Assembly (NCBI GenBank): GCA_003456055.1
Contig: DMPG01000067.1
Coordinates: forward strand, 906 to 8,091
DNA: 7,186 bases
Reading direction: 5' to 3'
Source: Bacteroidota bacterium
GTDB lineage: Bacteria > Bacteroidota > Ignavibacteria > UBA10030 > UBA8401
In this document: positions 6,731 to 7,186 of the stretch, piece after piece
Layout of the letters: each line of letters starts with the position of its first letter
Position numbering within the stretch: position 1 is the stretch's first letter
The notes under the pieces: generated by a model
What the model was told of the DNA's origin: nothing
Databases searched by the model: none
The model's input: the letters and a program-made list of their open reading frames with translations, nothing else
Program-made: the position numbers and the translations under genes

Positions 6731-7186
6731 TTAATTGATTGTATCTTTTCCGCCAAGCATGGTTCTGCTGCCCGTGTTGAATGAATCATCATTCTCAGCC
6801 ATTAATTGTGATACCATTGTTTTAAGTTCATTCAAGTCAACAGTCATATATCCACTCATCATAATTCGATCGATAAGCACTTCAATATCCATCTCTGTTA
6901 TTATTCCAAGTTCGCGTAATTGAATCAGATACCCAAATGCTTCCGCATTGATAACGGAACGTTCTACATCATGGAGCACTCGATGTGAATGTGGTCCACT
7001 CGCTGCAATATCGGTGATGATATTACTACCGTCTGAAATTTTTTCAAAAAGCCAATTGAATGCAGTACTGATCTCAGTCGTAGAATATCCTTTTTTGGAA
7101 AGAACACTCAAGTCGATATCATGGATAGGTATATTGTTTCGCAATTCACCTATGAGATACATTAAAATTTCAACTATTTTTTCTTT
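6731..7186 (-). CDS. smg: Smg family protein (DUF494), 5' end outside the window
   Basis: The visible 151 codons encode a soluble, mainly helical, acidic protein with no catalytic motif that I recognise. The pattern matches Smg/DUF494 as I remember it from E. coli: an N-terminal ILMYLIGEL, then GYSTTEISTAFNWLFEK, RVLHDVERSVINAEAFGYLIQLRELGIIT and DIEVLIDRIMMSGYMTVDLNELKTMVSQLM. The helix, loop and helix order agree. The first ATG in the window is at 7162, but the frame stays open for eight more codons (KEKIVEIL) to the edge. E. coli Smg begins MFDVLMYLFE, which aligns with VEILMYLIGE, so the true start is upstream, off the window. The molecular role of Smg is unknown. Its gene lies next to topA in many bacteria, as here (21 bases apart), and it is probably the first or an early gene of the smg-topA-xer-hpf-hprK operon. 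Confidence 0.87.
   Translation of the reverse strand, partial: KEKIVEILMYLIGELRNNIPIHDIDLSVLSKKGYSTTEISTAFNWLFEKISDGSNIITDIAASGPHSHRVLHDVERSVINAEAFGYLIQLRELGIITEMDIEVLIDRIMMSGYMTVDLNELKTMVSQLMAENDDSFNTGSRTMLGGKDTIN

Noticed and set aside
1..7186. An undescribed system, such as a defence island, toxin-antitoxin pair, CRISPR or riboswitch
   Set aside because: Every stretch longer than about 100 bases is covered by a recognised family. The gaps hold only a promoter, ribosome sites and one terminator; no repeats or structured leaders were seen.

Overview
The window is an ordinary-looking block of bacterial housekeeping genes. All of them lie on the minus strand, so the biological reading order runs from the right edge to the left edge. 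It is AT-rich (roughly 40% GC by eye). The gene set (Smg/DUF494, TopA with C-terminal zinc ribbons, a Xer recombinase, short HPF, HprK, a membrane-anchored M23 peptidase, a small acidic DUF2795 protein and an Omp85-type outer-membrane protein) points to a Gram-negative member of the Bacteroidota/Chlorobiota/Ignavibacteriota branch. An Ignavibacteria- or Chlorobi-like organism is my best guess. The Omp85 protein shows there is an outer membrane. The lineage is inferred from gene content, not from a search.

Layout, in transcription order. (1) 7186-6731: smg/DUF494, cut by the right edge. (2) 6709-4436: topA. (3) 4426-3521: xerC/xerD-type recombinase. (4) 3507-3175: hpf/raiA. (5) 3166-2156: hprK. 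These five genes are separated by only 21, 9, 13 and 8 bases and look like one operon whose promoter lies beyond the right edge. An 82-base gap follows, containing a near-consensus sigma-70 promoter (TTGACA, 17 bases, TATTTT). (6) 2073-1114: M23 peptidase. (7) 1087-863: DUF2795 protein. A strong rho-independent terminator (hairpin 813-832 plus a U tract) closes this second unit. (8) 782-1: the N-terminal part of an Omp85/TamA/BamA-like protein, cut by the left edge.

The first operon combines chromosome topology and segregation (TopA, Xer) with ribosome hibernation and a nutrient-sensing kinase (HPF, HprK). The second concerns the cell wall (M23). The third, incomplete gene concerns outer-membrane assembly. 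I found no mobile element, CRISPR array, RNA gene or defence system, and no clear sign of a new system. The points most worth a second look are the terminator sitting at or inside the 5' end of the Omp85 gene, the direct hpf-hprK junction without ptsN, the true smg start lying off the window, the very acidic DUF2795 protein, and two perfect inverted repeats inside coding sequence.
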